A DNA stretch of 20,626 nt from RGDT01 sp964630925 (lineage in GTDB: Bacteria > Planctomycetota > Planctomycetia > Gemmatales > Gemmataceae), in NCBI GenBank assembly GCA_964630925.1, contig CAZVZK010000168.1, positions 1 to 20,626 on the forward strand. Direction: 5' to 3'. A program made the translations under genes and the position numbers. How positions within the stretch are numbered: position 1 is the first letter of the stretch; each line of letters begins with the position of its first letter. This document shows positions 6,640 through 13,678 of the stretch, one piece after another. Under the pieces are notes generated by a model. That model ran no database searches. It had not been told where the DNA came from and saw only the letters and a program-made list of their open reading frames with translations.

Positions 6640-7869
6640 ATGGATGACCTCGCCGCCACCCTCCGATCCGCCCTCGACCCGGACCGCCTGGCCCGCACGG
6701 CGCACGGCCTCGTCGCCGTCCCCAGCCGCACCGGCGAGGCCGGCGCCGTCCTCGATCATCTCGCCGACGCCCTCTTAGCCGACGGCTTCACCGTCGAGCG
6801 CCACCCCGGCGGACACCCCTCCGCCCCCGCCGTCGTCGCCCGCCTCCAGGCCCAGGCCCCCGGCCCCTGCCTGCAGTTCGACGGCCACGTCGACACCGTC
6901 CACCTCCCCTTCATCCCGCCGGGCCGCTCGGGGAATCTCCTCACCGGCTCCGGCGCCTGCGACATGAAGGGCGGCACCGCCTGCGCCGTCGAGGCCCTGC
7001 GCATCCTCCGCGACACCGGCCTCCTCCTCTCCGGCAGCGTCCTCCTCGTTGCCCACGACCTCCACGAGGCCCCCTGGGGCTTCGGCCAGCAGCTCGACCA
7101 CCTCATCCGCCAGGGCATCCACGGCGACGCCGTCCTCATCCCCGAGCCCCTCTCCGACTACCTCCCCGTCGTCGGACGCGGCGCCGCCACCTGGAAGGTC
7201 ACCATCCGCCGCCACGGCGCCCCCGTCCACGAGGTCATGCGCCCCGCCTCCGAGCCCGACGTCATCGCCGCCGGCGCCGAATTGATCGGACGCCTCGGCG
7301 AACTGCAGGAGCGCCTCACCGCACGCCACGACCCCCACGCCGGCCACGAGACCGTCTTCATCGGCCAGATCCACGGCGGCGAGATCTACAACCAGTACCC
7401 GCAGGAGTGCTGGCTCGAGGGCACCCGCCGCTGGCTCCCCGGCACCGCCCGCGGGCCCGTCGAGGACGAGTTCCGCTCCCTCCTCGCCGACATCGCCCGC
7501 GAGACCCGCACCCACATCGACGCCGAGTTCCGCATCATCCGCGACCCCTTCCGCCTCTCGCCCGCCGACCCCCTCGTCTCCGCCTTCCAGGCCTGCCACG
7601 AGGCCATGACCGGCGCCCCCCTCCCCCTCGCCGCCAAGCCCTTCGTGGACGACGGCAACAGCTTCTTCGGCCTGGGGCCCATCCCGGCCATCACCCACGG
7701 CCCCCGCGCCGGCGGCCAGCACACCGTCAACGAGTGGGTGGACCTCGACGACATGGCCCGCGTCGCCGTCCTGTACGCCATGACGGCGGTGCGGTACTGC
7801 GGCGGCGGGGCGTGGGGGGGCGACATGAGGCCGCCACGGCGCGGGGGGGCCGGCGAATGGTCCGCGTGA
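6640..7869 (+). CDS. M20-family metallopeptidase/deacylase (ArgE/DapE-like)
   Basis: The protein is 409 aa, the usual family length. Metal and catalytic positions are visible: HVDTV (His83, Asp85), GACDMKGG (bridging Asp108), a catalytic-base region LHEAPWG (Glu143, where most relatives have DEE), metal-site Glu169 in IPEPL, and the closing histidine in QHTVNEW. A dimerisation-domain hallmark, GGEIYNQYPQECWLEGTRRW, lies in the middle. The family hydrolyses N-acyl or peptide bonds in amino-acid metabolism (for example acetylornithine or succinyl-diaminopimelate); the altered Glu-Glu motif makes a specific substrate uncertain. The last ~17 residues are Gly/Arg-rich and overlap the next gene by 13 nt, so the two are probably coupled. 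There is no signal peptide. Confidence 0.85.
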   Translation: MDDLAATLRSALDPDRLARTAHGLVAVPSRTGEAGAVLDHLADALLADGFTVERHPGGHPSAPAVVARLQAQAPGPCLQFDGHVDTVHLPFIPPGRSGNLLTGSGACDMKGGTACAVEALRILRDTGLLLSGSVLLVAHDLHEAPWGFGQQLDHLIRQGIHGDAVLIPEPLSDYLPVVGRGAATWKVTIRRHGAPVHEVMRPASEPDVIAAGAELIGRLGELQERLTARHDPHAGHETVFIGQIHGGEIYNQYPQECWLEGTRRWLPGTARGPVEDEFRSLLADIARETRTHIDAEFRIIRDPFRLSPADPLVSAFQACHEAMTGAPLPLAAKPFVDDGNSFFGLGPIPAITHGPRAGGQHTVNEWVDLDDMARVAVLYAMTAVRYCGGGAWGGDMRPPRRGGAGEWSA

Positions 7870-8645
7870 CGTTCCTCGGCGTCGGCGCCGCCCTGCCCGC
7901 GCCCGGCCAGACCAACTGCGCCTACCTCATCGACCTCCCCGGCGCCTGCCTCCTCTTCGACTGCGGCCCCGCCATCCTCCAGCAATTCGCCGCCGTCGGC
8001 CGCTCCCCCGGCGAGGTCACCCACGTCTTCGTCTCCCACGCCCACGGCGACCACGCCCTCGGCTGGCCCATGTTCTCCCTCTGGTGGGCGTTCGGGCACG
8101 AGCCCGCGGCGTTGCCCCACCTCCTCGCCAGCGCGCCGACCTGGAATCACTTGCAGGGCCTGTGGCTGCATTCCTACGGCGACATCCCAGCCCCCGACTT
8201 CCCCGTCACCGCATTGGTGCCCTGGGTGGGCGGGCAGATCATCCCCATCGCCGACGGCGTCCAGCTCTGGACGGCCAACATGCCGCACTCCGACACCTTC
8301 CCGGTCCTGGGCCTGCGTATCGAGGCCGGCGACAAGGTGGTGGGCCTCACCGCCGACACCCGCCGCAGCGACCGCATCCCCTGGGTCGGCGCCAACGCCG
8401 ACCTCCTCATCCACGACGCCCGCCACGCCGCCACGGCCCCGCCCCGCCTCGACGTCCAGGAGCGGTTCCACACGACGGCCCGCGACGCCGGCGAGTACGC
8501 CGCCCTCGCCGGCGCGAAGAAGCTGGCCCTCGTCCACATCGGCGCCGAGTACGCCGGCCGCGAGGCCGAGCTGGTGGCCGAGGCCCGCACCGCCTTCGCC
8601 GGCGAGGTCTTCGCCCCCGCGGGCGGCGACGTGGTGACGCTCTGA
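7857..8645 (+). CDS. Metallo-beta-lactamase-fold hydrolase (RNase Z-like)
   Basis: The protein is 262 aa from the ATG at 7857, which overlaps the M20 gene end by 13 nt. The open frame reaches further up, but only as an out-of-frame shadow of the M20 gene. The two-zinc site is complete: SHAHGDH (His61, His63, Asp65, His66), His144 in MPHSD, Asp167 in GLTADT and His227 in LALVHIG. The pattern FHTTARDAGEYAALAGAKKLALVHI near the end is the one seen in RNase Z/arylsulfatase-type relatives. No long flexible arm of a true tRNase Z is obvious, so it may act on a small ester or phosphodiester. Coupling to the M20 gene suggests a joint role in degrading or modifying a small metabolite; this is inference. 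Confidence 0.85.
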   Translation: MVRVTFLGVGAALPAPGQTNCAYLIDLPGACLLFDCGPAILQQFAAVGRSPGEVTHVFVSHAHGDHALGWPMFSLWWAFGHEPAALPHLLASAPTWNHLQGLWLHSYGDIPAPDFPVTALVPWVGGQIIPIADGVQLWTANMPHSDTFPVLGLRIEAGDKVVGLTADTRRSDRIPWVGANADLLIHDARHAATAPPRLDVQERFHTTARDAGEYAALAGAKKLALVHIGAEYAGREAELVAEARTAFAGEVFAPAGGDVVTL

Positions 8646-8840
8646 CGACACCGCCCCGCCGCCGTGCGCCCGGCCGCGGGGATCAGACGGGGCGGATTGC
8701 ATTGCATTGCAGCCCCCCCCCACACGAACTTGAAATGAAGACCGTCAAGGCATGTGAGAGCCTCCGCGTGCCGATGGCCGCCGGTGCCTGCCTGCGGCGG
8801 ACGCGAGGCCCCGTCGGGCGCGAAGTCACCTGCCCACTCC

Positions 8841-8888
8841 CGCCGAGTCACATGCCAACATCCCACCGATTTGGCATGTGACTCGGCG
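8841..8888. repeat. Perfect 18-bp inverted repeat (stem-loop)
   Basis: The arms 8841-8858 (CGCCGAGTCACATGCCAA) and 8871-8888 (TTGGCATGTGACTCGGCG) are perfectly complementary around a 12-nt loop. It lies about 200 nt past the MBL-fold gene. There is no T-run, so it is either an RNA hairpin or a two-fold protein site. Its core 9-mer also occurs alone on both sides. Confidence 0.9.
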
Positions 8889-9006
8889 TCCTTTGACGCG
8901 TGGTGTCACCGTCCGGCGCCGAGTGCGCGAGTCACCTTGTCACATGCCACATTCCAACTCCGCGCACACCCCCCGGCGGGAGGCGTGCGGCGCCGCGCCC
9001 CACCCC

Positions 9007-9036
9007 TTGACATCAGGTGTACAGGCCTCCAATACT
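9007..9036 (+). promoter_or_regulatory. Candidate sigma70-type promoter upstream of the FGE pseudogene
   Basis: A perfect TTGACA (9007-9012) is followed after 18 nt by AATACT (9031-9036; 4 of 6 matches to TATAAT). Transcription would begin near 9043 and run toward the pseudogene at 9280, leaving a leader of about 240 nt. A purine-rich GAGAGGAGGGAGAG follows at once. Confidence 0.4.
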
Positions 9037-9279
9037 GAGAGGAGGGAGAGTCCTCGCCCGGTGCGCTCCCCCATCTCCCCGGTGCCCCGGTACCAAGACC
9101 CTCCCCACATCCCCGCTCATCGGCCCCCAAGGTGGGTGGCGTAGCGGTGGCGGATCATGCCTGCGGCCGAGACCGCCCGGGCCCGGCGAGGCAGCCGCCC
9201 GCCAGATCCTTGCCGGGGCATTCCCGGCCCCCGGAAGGAGGCCACCCCACAACGTAAAGGGTGGGCAGAGGGGGCCTGC

Positions 9280-9730
9280 ATGCCACGACAGCGGAAGAGC
9301 GACACATCCTCGCCCAGGGCCGGCCCGGCACCGGGGGCCGGCGACCTGGTGCCGACGCACCCGGAGCTGGCCCGCCTTCTGGCCGGCCTGAACGGCGGCC
9401 CGGCCGACCACGCCTTGTGGCTCGTCGTCGCCGACTGGCTCGAGGAGCAAGGCCAGCCCGAACGCGCCGAGCTGACGCGCCTGACGCGATCGCTCCAGGC
9501 GAGCGGCACGGCGTCAGCGTGCCGTGTCTCCGCCGAGTCACGCGTCCGCGAGCTGCTCTCCGCCGGCGTGCGTCCGTGCGTGCCGGAGATCGTCAACAGC
9601 ATCGGGATGCGGTTCGCGCTGATCCCGGCGGGCACGTTCTGGATGGGCTCGCCGGAGGACGAGGAGGGGCGGCTCGACGTACCGGAGCTTCGACCACGGG
9701 TTCCGCGTGGCGTGCTACCCCACCCCCTAA
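9280..9730 (+). pseudogene. Degraded TIGR02996 + formylglycine-generating-enzyme (SUMF1-like) gene
   Basis: The reading frame from 9280 encodes a TIGR02996 domain (about residues 30-70, with LWLVVADWLEEQG) and then the start of an FGE/SUMF1 domain, IVNSIGMRFALIPAGTFWMGSPEDEEG (about 104-130). After about 9670 the frame turns to nonsense, but the next forward frame (+1) carries the usual end of the same domain, YRSFDHGFRVACYPTP, followed by a TAA at 9728-9730. About 180-200 residues of the domain, including the catalytic core, are missing, so an internal deletion with a frameshift around 9665-9680 has destroyed the gene. In its own frame the sequence stays open into the next gene, which could mislead annotation into a 556-aa fusion. 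The stop lies inside the left arm of a MITE-like repeat. An upstream in-frame ATG at 9157 is an alternative start. Confidence 0.75.
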
Positions 9731-9901
9731 CGCCCTCTCCGCTTCGGGGAGGGGGGAACAGGCATCGACTTCAGCGGGTGGGGTCCTACGACCCGCACCC
9801 ATCTGGCTTCGCCCGTGTAGAGAAGCGCACTCCTCGCGCCCGGAGAGGCGATGATGTGGCTCCCCCTCTCCGCTTCGGGGAGGGGGTTGGGGGGTGGGGT
9901 A
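9716..9901. mobile_element. MITE-like element with ~41-bp terminal inverted repeats (copy 1)
   Basis: The left arm at 9716-9756 starts TACCCCACCCCC and contains a hairpin CCCTCTCCG/CGGGGAGGG. The right arm at 9860-9901 is its inverted copy and ends GGGGTGGGGTA. About 103 bp lie between them with no coding potential. A second element of nearly the same length and arms sits at 18921-19110, and the inner right flanks of the two also match (AGGCGA.GAT.TG, then GGCTCCCCCT). TA at both ends would fit an IS630/mariner-type target, but no clear duplication is visible. The element carries no transposase. It abuts the start of the HPF1-like gene. Confidence 0.7.
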
Positions 9902-9915
9902 ATGCCCCGTATCAT
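9887..9915 (+). promoter_or_regulatory. Candidate promoter of the HPF1-like gene, partly inside the MITE-like right arm
   Basis: TTGGGG (9887-9892), a 17-nt spacer and TATCAT (9910-9915) form a sigma70-like arrangement. The ATG at 9922 follows 6 nt after the -10 box, with no Shine-Dalgarno sequence, so the transcript would be leaderless. The -35 half is the G-rich right arm of the repeat element. Confidence 0.4.
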
Positions 9916-9921
9916 TCCCTC

Positions 9922-10827
9922 ATGACCACACGCCTCGAACAGCGCAAGGCCCGCCTGCGCGCCGAGTACGGCTTCGACTTCCCCGACGGACTGGCCCGCT
10001 TCTGGGAATTCGCCTGCCGCCTCGCCCCCCTCGACCCCCTCAACGCCCTCGCCCCCACCCTCGGCGTCGTCCTCGTCGGCCCCTTCGAGGTCCTCCACGG
10101 ACGCTTCGACGGCCGCGTCCCCCGCCGCAGCCTCCTCCTCCACTGGCGCTACCACGACGACCCCCCCGAATTCTTCACCTGCCTCGCCGGCGACACCGAC
10201 GGCCTACACTGGGGCTACTTCCTCGACGACCCGACCCCCAAATCAGGCTGCGTCGCCAGCTACTACGCCCGCGACGCCTACGAGATCACCGCCGACGGCG
10301 ACGACCTCTTCGAGGCCATGCGCCTCCACCTCGAATACCGCCACGCCTGGGCAGAGGACGCCGACCCCACCGCCCTGGAGCCGCTCGCCCGCGTCCGCTC
10401 GCGCCTCATGGAGTACGCCACGGCGGACCGCCCCGAGGTCGGCGACGAGTACACCGAACGTTACGCCGGCGTCACGTCACGCACCCCCACCGCCCAGACG
10501 ATGGAGGGCATGGGGGTCGTCGTCCCCGAGGACAAATACCGCCCGCTCTCGATGGGCGGCAGGAAGCTGTGGAAGCACCTGCGCAAGAACGACGACCTCG
10601 CCCCCCTCGTCGAGGAGGCCCGAATCGCCCTCGCCGAGGGCCACCCAGGCACCGCGCTCCTGCTCGGCAAGAACCTCTGGGCCTGCGTCGGCGAGCGCAA
10701 GGCCCGCTGGGCCGGCGAGCTGCTGGAGGCCGCCTACGAGGCGCTCGGACGCCCCGCCCTCACCCGCGTCCTCCAGACCCACCTGGCGTGCCGGGGCCTC
10801 CCGTCGGTGGATATTTTGGAGGAGTAG
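9922..10827 (+). CDS. Bacterial HPF1-like protein (histone PARylation factor 1 / DUF2228 family; ADP-ribosylation cofactor candidate)
   Basis: The protein is 301 aa, close to the length of the conserved part of eukaryotic HPF1. Collinear matches to human HPF1, from memory, run from end to end: FPDGLARFWEFACRL (19-33), LAPTLGVVLVGPFEVL (43-58), LHWRYHDDPPEFFT (73-86), HWGYFLDDP (96-104), GMGVVVPEDK.YRPL (196-209) and a C-terminal helix pair (245-293). In humans HPF1 binds PARP1/2, completes the active site with Glu284 and redirects ADP-ribosylation to serine; Tyr238-Arg239 are needed for binding. The counterparts here are Tyr206-Arg207 and Glu239 (ALAEGHPG); human Asp283 is not kept. No PARP gene lies in the window. 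The start at 9922 is the first methionine before the homology. The preceding open frame belongs to the pseudogene. The family call is strong; the biochemical role is inference. Confidence 0.82.
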   Translation: MTTRLEQRKARLRAEYGFDFPDGLARFWEFACRLAPLDPLNALAPTLGVVLVGPFEVLHGRFDGRVPRRSLLLHWRYHDDPPEFFTCLAGDTDGLHWGYFLDDPTPKSGCVASYYARDAYEITADGDDLFEAMRLHLEYRHAWAEDADPTALEPLARVRSRLMEYATADRPEVGDEYTERYAGVTSRTPTAQTMEGMGVVVPEDKYRPLSMGGRKLWKHLRKNDDLAPLVEEARIALAEGHPGTALLLGKNLWACVGERKARWAGELLEAAYEALGRPALTRVLQTHLACRGLPSVDILEE

Positions 10828-13324
10828 CGTCCTTCGGCGGCGGCCCCAGGATCGGCCCCTCCGGCGGTATCTCCATCGGCGTCGGCATCGGGGGCGCCGC
10901 CGGCGTCGGCATCGGAGGCGCCGCCGGCGTGGGCATCGGGGGCGGCGCCGGTGACTTCGGCCTCGCGTCCTTCTCCATGGGCGGCAACTGTTCCTTCGCG
11001 ATCTTCAGCCACTCCTTCCAGGGCGTCTGTACGTCGGGCGGCACGTGCGGCAACGCCAGCTCGATCTCCAGCATCCGCTGCCGTACCAGATCCGTCTTCC
11101 CCATCTGGTCGTGGCACGACACCGCCATGCCCAGCGCGTCCAGCCCCTCCTTCGAGTGCCCGTGCTGCTTGATCAGCCGGCCGATGATCTTCAGCGCCTC
11201 CGCGTGCTGCCCGAGGTTGGACAGCGCCCGCGCCGCGATGAACGGCACCTGCCCACGCTGCTCCGCCGTCAGGTGCCCCTGCCCCGCCGGCGTCTGCAGG
11301 TACTGGTCCAGCGCCACGAACTCGTCCGCCGCCTGCCGCTGCCAGATCCTGTACTGCTTCTCGAACAGCTCCTTCGCCTCCTTGTTGCTGCTCCCGCCGA
11401 CGTGGATGCTCTGGCTCTCCCGCGCCGCGATCTGCCGGTAGCTGTCCGCGAGCTGGAACCGCGCCCGCGTGAAGTCCGCCGTGTCCTTGAACGCCGCGTT
11501 CTCCTTGAGCTGCCCCGTCGCGTCCTCCAGGTAGCGGATCACCCGCCGGTAGTCCTTCCGCTGATACAGAAGGTTGCCGATGGCGAACAGCGACTGCGCC
11601 CGCGCCCCCAGCGTCTCCGTGTGCGAGTCGAACCGCAGCAGCTTCAGGTTCAACACCAGCGCCGCCTCCGCGTCGTCCAATTCGCCCGCCTCCAACGCCG
11701 CCATCGCGAGCTGATACCGCGCCCGGTACGCGAACCGCGTGTCGAACTCCATGCACTTGCGGTAGGCGTCCGCCGCCTTCGCCTTCTGCCCATTCTCCCG
11801 GTGGTGCTCCGCCAGGCGGTACCACGCCTCGCCCAGCCGGGCCGGCTTCACGCCCTTCGTCTCCACCAGCCGGAACAGCACGCCCGCCGCCCGCGTCGCG
11901 TCGTCCGCCGCCAGGTGATGCCCCGCCGCCTGGAACAGCTCCTCGCCCTGCTCCGCCGGGCCCAGCCCCGCCAGGCCCGCCGCCTCCTCGCGGGCGGCCC
12001 CGGCCAGCGTCAGCATCTCACGGGCCTGCCTCAGCGTCGCCTCCTCAGGCTTCAGCTTGTGCTGCTCCTTGAGCTGCGCCCCCAACGCCGCCGCCGACCG
12101 CGCCTTCATCTCCAACGCCTCGCGTGGCGGCACCGCCTTCGCATACGCCGCCGCCAGGTTCAGCACGAGGTCGTGCCGGTCCGCCTGACGCATCGCCTCC
12201 AGCGTCCGCGTGAACACCCCCGCGTACTGCTCCGCCGTCAAGAACTTGTTGTCCCACTTGCCCACCGGCGGGGCGACGGCGGCGGCGCGGGCCAGGGCCG
12301 ACGCCGCCTTCTCGTAATCCGGCGCCGCCAGATGCGCCTCGGCGAGCGCCAGCCCCGCCGCCAGGCCCTCCGGCCCCTTCGCCGTCTGCACGCACTCCGT
12401 CCACGCGGCGGCAGCCTCGGCCGGCTGGTCCAGGTGCCGGTAGCACATTCCCAAATAGAAGCGCGCCAGCGCCGCGTCCTCCAGCGCCGCGCGGGAGTCG
12501 GCCAACGCCTCCTTGTACATGAGGGCGGCCTCCTGCCAGCGCTTCTCCTCCTGGTAGCTGCGGGCGCGGAGGACACGCGCCTGCTGTAGGATCGCCGGCG
12601 CCGCCGTGTCCGTGATCTTCTCCAGCGACGCCCGCGCCTCGTCCGGCTTGCCCAGACGCAGCAGGATGTCGCCGCCCTGGAGCTTCGCCGCCGTCGCCTG
12701 CTCCTCCGTGATCTCGTGCGCCAGCTCACGCAGCTCCCTGTTCGCCTTCAGGGCGCGGAGCAGCTCGGGCGGCTCGACACGCAGGCAGCCCTGCGCCAGC
12801 AGCATGTACGCCTCGACCCGGTGCTCCAGGCTGCCCGTGGACTGCTCCAGGTCGTTGAGCGCCTTCCGGAAGTCGCCGGCGAGCATGGCGGCCTTGCCCA
12901 CCCGGAACGCGAGTCGCGGCCTGTCGTCCTCGGGCACGCCCGCCGTCCGCGCCTGCTCCAACGCCGCGTGCGACTGCCGCCACAGGTCCGGGGCCCGTAC
13001 CGGCTCCGCCTTCTCCGCAAGCTTCTGGAACGCCCAGCCGGTCAGGAGCGCCGCCTCCCCGGCCCGCTCGGGCACGCGCTGCTCGGCCAGCTCCAGGGCG
13101 CGCTGGGCGACCTTGAGGGCGAAGTCGGCGTTGCCGTCCGCCTTGTTCAGGATGGAGCGGGCGTTGGCCAGGTCGCGGGCCACCCTGCCCTCGGGGTTGC
13201 GGTCCTTGAAGAAGGGGCGCCCGTGCAGAACGCCCGCGAGGGCGGCGACGCCGAGGACGAAGAGGGGGGCGTGCCACATGGGCCGGCGGGGCTGCTGCGT
13301 TCCCGTCTCGGGCATCGTCGCCAT
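10760..13324 (-). CDS. Large membrane-anchored TPR-repeat protein with Pro-rich tail
   Basis: The protein is 854 aa. A single hydrophobic segment (about 18-35) follows a short polar N-terminus, suggesting an inner-membrane anchor or uncleaved signal. From about 45 to 780 it is alpha-helical with many TPR-like units, for example ARFYLGMCYRHLDQPAEAAAAW, EAWYRLAEHHRENGQKAKAADAY and ARYQLAMAALEAGELDDAEAAL. The last ~75 residues are Pro/Gly-rich and include three PMPTPAAP-type repeats. TPR proteins act as scaffolds; no enzyme domain is visible. The start is supported by AAGGAG 7 nt upstream (13332-13337); a second methionine lies three codons in. Its final 68 bp overlap the end of the HPF1-like gene on the opposite strand, and the low-complexity end (GGPGTPGGSGGRG) may reflect stop-codon loss. 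Confidence 0.82.
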   Translation of the reverse strand: MATMPETGTQQPRRPMWHAPLFVLGVAALAGVLHGRPFFKDRNPEGRVARDLANARSILNKADGNADFALKVAQRALELAEQRVPERAGEAALLTGWAFQKLAEKAEPVRAPDLWRQSHAALEQARTAGVPEDDRPRLAFRVGKAAMLAGDFRKALNDLEQSTGSLEHRVEAYMLLAQGCLRVEPPELLRALKANRELRELAHEITEEQATAAKLQGGDILLRLGKPDEARASLEKITDTAAPAILQQARVLRARSYQEEKRWQEAALMYKEALADSRAALEDAALARFYLGMCYRHLDQPAEAAAAWTECVQTAKGPEGLAAGLALAEAHLAAPDYEKAASALARAAAVAPPVGKWDNKFLTAEQYAGVFTRTLEAMRQADRHDLVLNLAAAYAKAVPPREALEMKARSAAALGAQLKEQHKLKPEEATLRQAREMLTLAGAAREEAAGLAGLGPAEQGEELFQAAGHHLAADDATRAAGVLFRLVETKGVKPARLGEAWYRLAEHHRENGQKAKAADAYRKCMEFDTRFAYRARYQLAMAALEAGELDDAEAALVLNLKLLRFDSHTETLGARAQSLFAIGNLLYQRKDYRRVIRYLEDATGQLKENAAFKDTADFTRARFQLADSYRQIAARESQSIHVGGSSNKEAKELFEKQYRIWQRQAADEFVALDQYLQTPAGQGHLTAEQRGQVPFIAARALSNLGQHAEALKIIGRLIKQHGHSKEGLDALGMAVSCHDQMGKTDLVRQRMLEIELALPHVPPDVQTPWKEWLKIAKEQLPPMEKDARPKSPAPPPMPTPAAPPMPTPAAPPMPTPMEIPPEGPILGPPPKDATPPKYPPTGGPGTPGGSGGRG
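10878..10949. repeat. Three 24-bp tandem repeats inside the TPR gene
   Basis: Units start at 10878, 10902 and 10926, each a variant of GGCGTCGGCATCGGGGGCG followed by CCGCC. On the minus strand they encode an eight-residue Pro-rich unit (PMPTPAAP) in the tail of the TPR protein. The number of units may vary between strains. Confidence 0.9.
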
Positions 13325-13423
13325 TGGCTCGCTCCTTCACGACACGCCCCGCCGGAACGGGGGCGTTTGCACTCGTCACGCCGCAATGACAAATCCACCC
13401 CGCCGAATCAAGAGGGGCTGCGC

Positions 13424-13559
13424 CCAGGGGTCAGGCGTCAGCAAGAGAACAGCCAGTCAACAGCCGAGCCAGCAGGGTCAGAGAGAGGGCCGGGGGTCTT
13501 GTCTTCTCTTGGCTGTTCACTTTCTTACTGACCCCTGACCCCTGACCCCTGACCCCTGG
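13424..13559. repeat. Imperfect inverted repeat with TGACCCC minisatellite
   Basis: The left arm (13424-13454) reads CCAGGGGTCAGGCGTCAG then CAAGAGAACAGCC. The right arm (13511-13559) is its inverted counterpart, expanded by tandem TGACCCC units at 13529, 13536, 13543 and 13550. The arms enclose 56 nt. The right arm has four heptamers where the left has about two, so slippage is likely. Confidence 0.85.
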
Positions 13560-13604
13560 AGGCCCGCAAGTGCCGACTTCGTGAATTTTTTCGCGATCTC
13601 CCCG

Positions 13605-13633
13605 TTGACGATCCCCCCCCGCCTCCCCAGAAT
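13605..13633 (+). promoter_or_regulatory. Candidate promoter of the ATP synthase operon
   Basis: TTGACG (13605-13610), a 17-nt C-rich spacer and CAGAAT (13628-13633; 4 of 6 matches) sit 46 nt before the first gene of the operon, with a good ribosome site, GGAGG at 13668-13672, in between. The spacing is ideal. Confidence 0.5.
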
Positions 13634-13678
13634 GAAGTCACGACGGTTCGGAGGCGTGCGGGATCCCGGAGGCGAGCC

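Larger units (their letters stand above)
8646..9279. other. Gene-poor intergenic stretch with repeats
   Basis: I see no credible gene here; the open frames are short, Arg/Pro-rich and lack ribosome sites. The stretch starts with a possible stem, CCGCCCCG (8651-8658) pairing with CGGGGCGG (8688-8695), then three tandem ATTGC units (8696-8710) and a C8 run. The 9-mer TCACATGCC occurs four times in mixed orientation (8749-8757, 8848-8856, 8873-8881, 8940-8948), and a candidate promoter lies near 9007-9036. It may be the remains of decayed sequence. Confidence 0.6.
13325..13678. other. Intergenic region between the TPR gene and the ATP synthase operon
   Basis: This 354-bp divergent gap holds an imperfect inverted repeat (13424-13559), a 7-bp minisatellite, and the likely atp promoter (13605-13633). 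I see no gene. The part 13338-13423 next to the TPR gene shows no clear promoter for that gene. Confidence 0.7.

Noticed and set aside
8754..9038. Small ORF of 94 aa on the plus strand
   Set aside because: It spans the hairpin and repeat motifs, has no ribosome site and no recognisable domain; composition looks like translated GC-rich repeat.
9157..10827. A single 556-aa protein joining TIGR02996, FGE and HPF1-like parts
   Set aside because: The middle 80 or so residues are translated repeat element and the FGE end is in another frame; a good independent start exists at 9922.
10569..12589. Long plus-strand open frames opposite the TPR gene
   Set aside because: They are antisense shadows, Arg/Leu/Pro-rich, without ribosome sites or domains, while the minus frame has clear TPR units and a Shine-Dalgarno.
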